DNA of 64,000 nt, taken from an uncultured Acidobacteriaceae bacterium. GTDB taxonomy: Bacteria > Acidobacteriota > Terriglobia > Terriglobales > Acidobacteriaceae. A program made the translations under genes and the position numbers. The notes under the pieces were generated by a model. The model ran no database searches, had not been told where the DNA came from, and saw only the letters and a program-made list of their open reading frames with translations. The stretch covers positions 1 through 64,000 of the forward strand of contig CALFMO010000063.1 of NCBI GenBank assembly GCA_937879855.1, read 5' to 3'. Below are positions 61,784 to 64,000 of this stretch, in pieces. The number at the start of each line of letters is the position of its first letter. The stretch's first letter is position 1.

Positions 61784-63697
61784 TTATGCAGGAATAATAG
61801 GAAGGAGGATGTGGGAGGGATAGCGGCGGTCATGATAGATAGTTTGCTTCGCCTTTCGAAGTTCCGCATCCTCGCCAAGCGAATGCCCGGTGTTTGGATT
61901 GCGGTCATAATTGGGGAAGTTGCTGCTGGAGATTTCGACCTGAATTCGATGTCCCTTTTTAAACACATGACTGACCGACATTAAGTCGATGGTGTATTCA
62001 TAGACGGTGCCTGGGGTTATTAATTGTTGTTTTTTGAATGAGGTGCGGTAGCGGGCCCGGACAATTCCGTCGCCAAGAATTCTCGCGTAACCATCGGGGC
62101 CGAGATCATTGAGAATGGCGGTAAAATCGGTGTCGCGAGCGTCGGTGGCGGCGAACAGCGTTACCAGGATTCTGCCCGTGACTTCTACGTCCTGATCGAG
62201 CGCCGGCGTCGCATATATAAGGATGTCATCGCGATGCTGGATCGCGCGCCGGTCGCGCGCGCCATCAACATCATCCGACAGATAATCCTGCCACGGCTCG
62301 ACATTGCCGTAGGTAGGAACTGGATCCTCGGGATCGTAAATGAAGACATCAACGGACTCCGAACCGGGCTCCGCGGTACTCAGTTGACCATCTCCAAAAC
62401 GGCTGTTGGCTTTTCCTGAACTGTGAAAGTGATATTTCGTCGCAACGGCCCTGCTGATCGGCCATTGCCTTTCACCCCGCCACTTGTTGTCGCCCATGAT
62501 GAACACGTGCACAGGAGGTTCATCCATGACGCCGTTCGAGATTCCCTTGAGCCAGAAGTCGTACCAGCGTAGCTTCACCGGCTGAAAGTCGGCGTCGGCC
62601 TGGGGACCGAAGTCAATATCTCCGGTCTTTCTGATGTACGCGTTGTGTCTCCACGGCCCAATGATGAGACGATGTTTGTCGCGCAGTTCGGGCGGGCCGT
62701 AGAGCATCATCTCCATGTAGTTATTGATGGTGTCCTGCTGAACCTGGTCATACCAGCCGGTAATATTCAGCGTGGGCACCTTGACCTGGGAATATTTCCC
62801 CGGCGTCATCTGGTTTACTGCGGGCCACTCGGCCACGCTGAAGCGCCAGTATTCGTCGTGGTCGGAATGATCGAGAAAGTCCTGCCAGAGCTGCACCCGC
62901 TTGCCAACGAAAGTCTGATCCATCGTACGCAAAGGCAAATGATGATAGATTTTCTCCCAATCGAAAAAGGGACGAAGATCGTCGTTATTCGTATGACTTC
63001 CGGCCAGTTTGGTCAGGAAAAGGGTGCTGTTTCCCAATTGGAACGCCCCGCCGGGGTAAACATTGTTGTAGTGGTCACCGGGGCTACACTCCGGAACCAA
63101 CGCGGCTAAATAAGGACTTCCAAGATAAGCGCCCATCCACTGCACCATGGCAAGATATGAGGGGCCCTGCATCGCGATCTTTCGCGCCGACCAAGGGCGC
63201 TCGCCTAGCCAGTTAAGGACATCCTGTACGTCTGTTCCTTCAAAGCCGCCTTGCTTCCAATCCTCATGCCAATAAAGATAAGAAGTGCCGCCCGAGCCGT
63301 AGCGGCCGCGCAGGTCGACTCCGGCGAAGGCATATCCACGCGAGGCATAATACTGCGCCTCGGTCGTCACCCAATGGCTGGTGGAATCGTACGGCGTGTA
63401 CATCAGGATCACCGGATATTTGCCCGATCTTTTCGGGCGCCAGATGTTTGCCGAGAGTTGGACTCCATCTCGCAGGGGAATCTTGACGTCGAATTCGAAC
63501 ATCAGGTCGTGCTCAGGTTGGGAAAGCGCTTTTCTCCATGCTGCGTCCGGTTCAAAAAACCACGCTCCCTGAACTGCCCCTTTCTCGGACGGGACTTCCG
63601 CTTCCAAAGCACCAGTTACGGCCATGGCACTCCCGAGGGCAAGCGAACTCGTTCCCGCCGTTTTCAGAAAGTTTCTGCGCGTCCAATGGCATTGCAT
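61784..63697 (-). CDS. Secreted CocE/NonD family hydrolase (copy 2), 637 aa
   Basis: A Tat-like signal (HWTRRNFLKTAGTSSLALGS) starts the protein. The layout equals that of the protein at 37585-39579: KIPLRDGVQLSANIWRPKRS, the nucleophile elbow GPSYLAMVQWMGAYLGS, HRLIIGPWRHNAY with the likely catalytic His, and a C-terminal beta-sandwich (EVTGRILVTLFAATDARDTD, KKGHRIQVEISSSNFPNYDR). The two copies share long identical stretches at the C-terminus, so they are recent paralogs. It probably cleaves an ester or amide in the periplasm. The neighbouring SDR is 122 bp downstream on the same strand. Confidence 0.86.
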   Translation of the reverse strand: MQCHWTRRNFLKTAGTSSLALGSAMAVTGALEAEVPSEKGAVQGAWFFEPDAAWRKALSQPEHDLMFEFDVKIPLRDGVQLSANIWRPKRSGKYPVILMYTPYDSTSHWVTTEAQYYASRGYAFAGVDLRGRYGSGGTSYLYWHEDWKQGGFEGTDVQDVLNWLGERPWSARKIAMQGPSYLAMVQWMGAYLGSPYLAALVPECSPGDHYNNVYPGGAFQLGNSTLFLTKLAGSHTNNDDLRPFFDWEKIYHHLPLRTMDQTFVGKRVQLWQDFLDHSDHDEYWRFSVAEWPAVNQMTPGKYSQVKVPTLNITGWYDQVQQDTINNYMEMMLYGPPELRDKHRLIIGPWRHNAYIRKTGDIDFGPQADADFQPVKLRWYDFWLKGISNGVMDEPPVHVFIMGDNKWRGERQWPISRAVATKYHFHSSGKANSRFGDGQLSTAEPGSESVDVFIYDPEDPVPTYGNVEPWQDYLSDDVDGARDRRAIQHRDDILIYATPALDQDVEVTGRILVTLFAATDARDTDFTAILNDLGPDGYARILGDGIVRARYRTSFKKQQLITPGTVYEYTIDLMSVSHVFKKGHRIQVEISSSNFPNYDRNPNTGHSLGEDAELRKAKQTIYHDRRYPSHILLPIIPA

Positions 63698-63901
63698 GGC
63701 CGACCTCGCTTAATGTTCAGATTTCCACCAGTAAAGTGTGTTCCTCAATTACAGGCGACCGCCAATGCTGTCAAGCGCAAACGTTTTAATATGGGAAGAA
63801 CAGGCTGCTTTATCCGCACAGAGAATTCATCATCAGGAATGGGAATTGCGCGCATTCCGCTTAACGCGATTCTTGGCGCCTGATAATACTGCGCGCTTAG
63901 C

Positions 63902-64000
63902 CTATTCTCGGAGAGGAGCTTCGTCTTTCTGTGGATAGAAGTCCGAGATGTTGTCCGTGGTCAGAACGACATGATCCGTGTGAGTCACAAGAGGAGGATG
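63902..64000 (-). CDS. C-terminal end of a sugar ABC-transporter binding protein-like CDS, cut by the window edge
   Basis: The minus strand is open from the edge to TAG 63902-63904. The 32 residues read HPPLVTHTDHVVLTTDNISD then FYPQKDEAPLRE. The pattern of a variable loop, LTTDNISDFYPQ and a short charged end resembles the last strand and helix of periplasmic sugar-binding proteins, where xxTKENVDxYxP is common. With only 32 residues the call is weak; a LacI-type ligand domain end is an alternative. It lies about 200 bp upstream of the CocE-type gene, same strand. Confidence 0.4.
   Translation of the reverse strand, partial: HPPLVTHTDHVVLTTDNISDFYPQKDEAPLRE

Noticed and set aside
1..64000. 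CRISPR array, tRNA or rRNA genes
   Set aside because: No regularly spaced identical repeats and no tRNA T-arm or rRNA-like conserved blocks were seen on either strand.

Overview
This window looks like chromosomal DNA of a soil-type Acidobacteriota bacterium (class Terriglobia or a close relative). The inference rests on gene families seen here: an Oar-like TonB-dependent receptor with a carboxypeptidase-regulatory N-terminus and the LPLNGRQF plug motif, a TPR plus ASPIC/UnbV secreted pair, several PAS-rich sensors, and small conserved proteins of a type I associate with this phylum. No rRNA, tRNA, CRISPR array, transposase or integrase was recognised.

Left third (1-24 kb): signalling genes and gene remnants. 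A c-di-GMP and phosphorelay block comes first: a receiver-PilZ protein, then a minus-strand series of an HD-GYP response regulator, a 1212-aa hybrid histidine kinase and a single-domain receiver. From about 7.5 to 21.4 kb intact small genes lie among remnants: a DUF932 tail fused to a zincin-like metallopeptidase with a changed active site, an outer-membrane-type protein with two compensating frameshifts, a DUF4238 gene with one in-frame stop, and a frameshifted multi-pass membrane protein. Intact genes here include a helix-turn-helix protein, a sigma-like / zinc-finger convergent pair, a PAS-GAF-PAS sensor without a kinase module, a GH13 enzyme and a large secreted protein of unknown function.

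Right two thirds (24-64 kb): a large carbohydrate and sugar-acid utilisation region. It holds a GH94-like enzyme, a DUF4432 epimerase-like protein, a truncated glycosidase, a LarA-like (nickel-pincer) isomerase, a class II aldolase, a phytanoyl-CoA-dioxygenase-type enzyme, an APC permease, two GH39-like enzymes, two CocE/NonD hydrolases, a six-hairpin-type secreted protein, the TPR/ASPIC pair divergent from the TonB receptor, a CE7/CE15-like esterase, an MFS transporter with an SMP-30 lactonase, an SDR with an enolase-superfamily acid-sugar dehydratase, a threonine-aldolase-type enzyme, and the E1 alpha and beta subunits of a 2-oxoacid dehydrogenase. A consistent but unproven reading is: polymer binding and cleavage outside, uptake, oxidation of a sugar to a lactone (SDR), opening to the acid (SMP-30), dehydration (enolase family), then aldol cleavage or oxidative decarboxylation.

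The most interesting signal is a repeated operator-like element built from GAAAC / GTTTC half-sites, found by eye at seven places, all in promoter regions of this sugar region. In three promoters the pattern GTTTCA-N4-TGAAAC (or a one-mismatch version) sits 15-17 bp upstream of a recognisable -35 box. Three other sites have the related pattern GAAAC-N5-GTTTC, and one of these is placed just downstream of a promoter. The motif resembles the box of KdgR, an IclR-family regulator, and the only IclR-family gene in the window, inside the same cluster, carries two apparent single-base deletions. Candidate operators therefore persist while the likely local regulator is broken or mis-sequenced.
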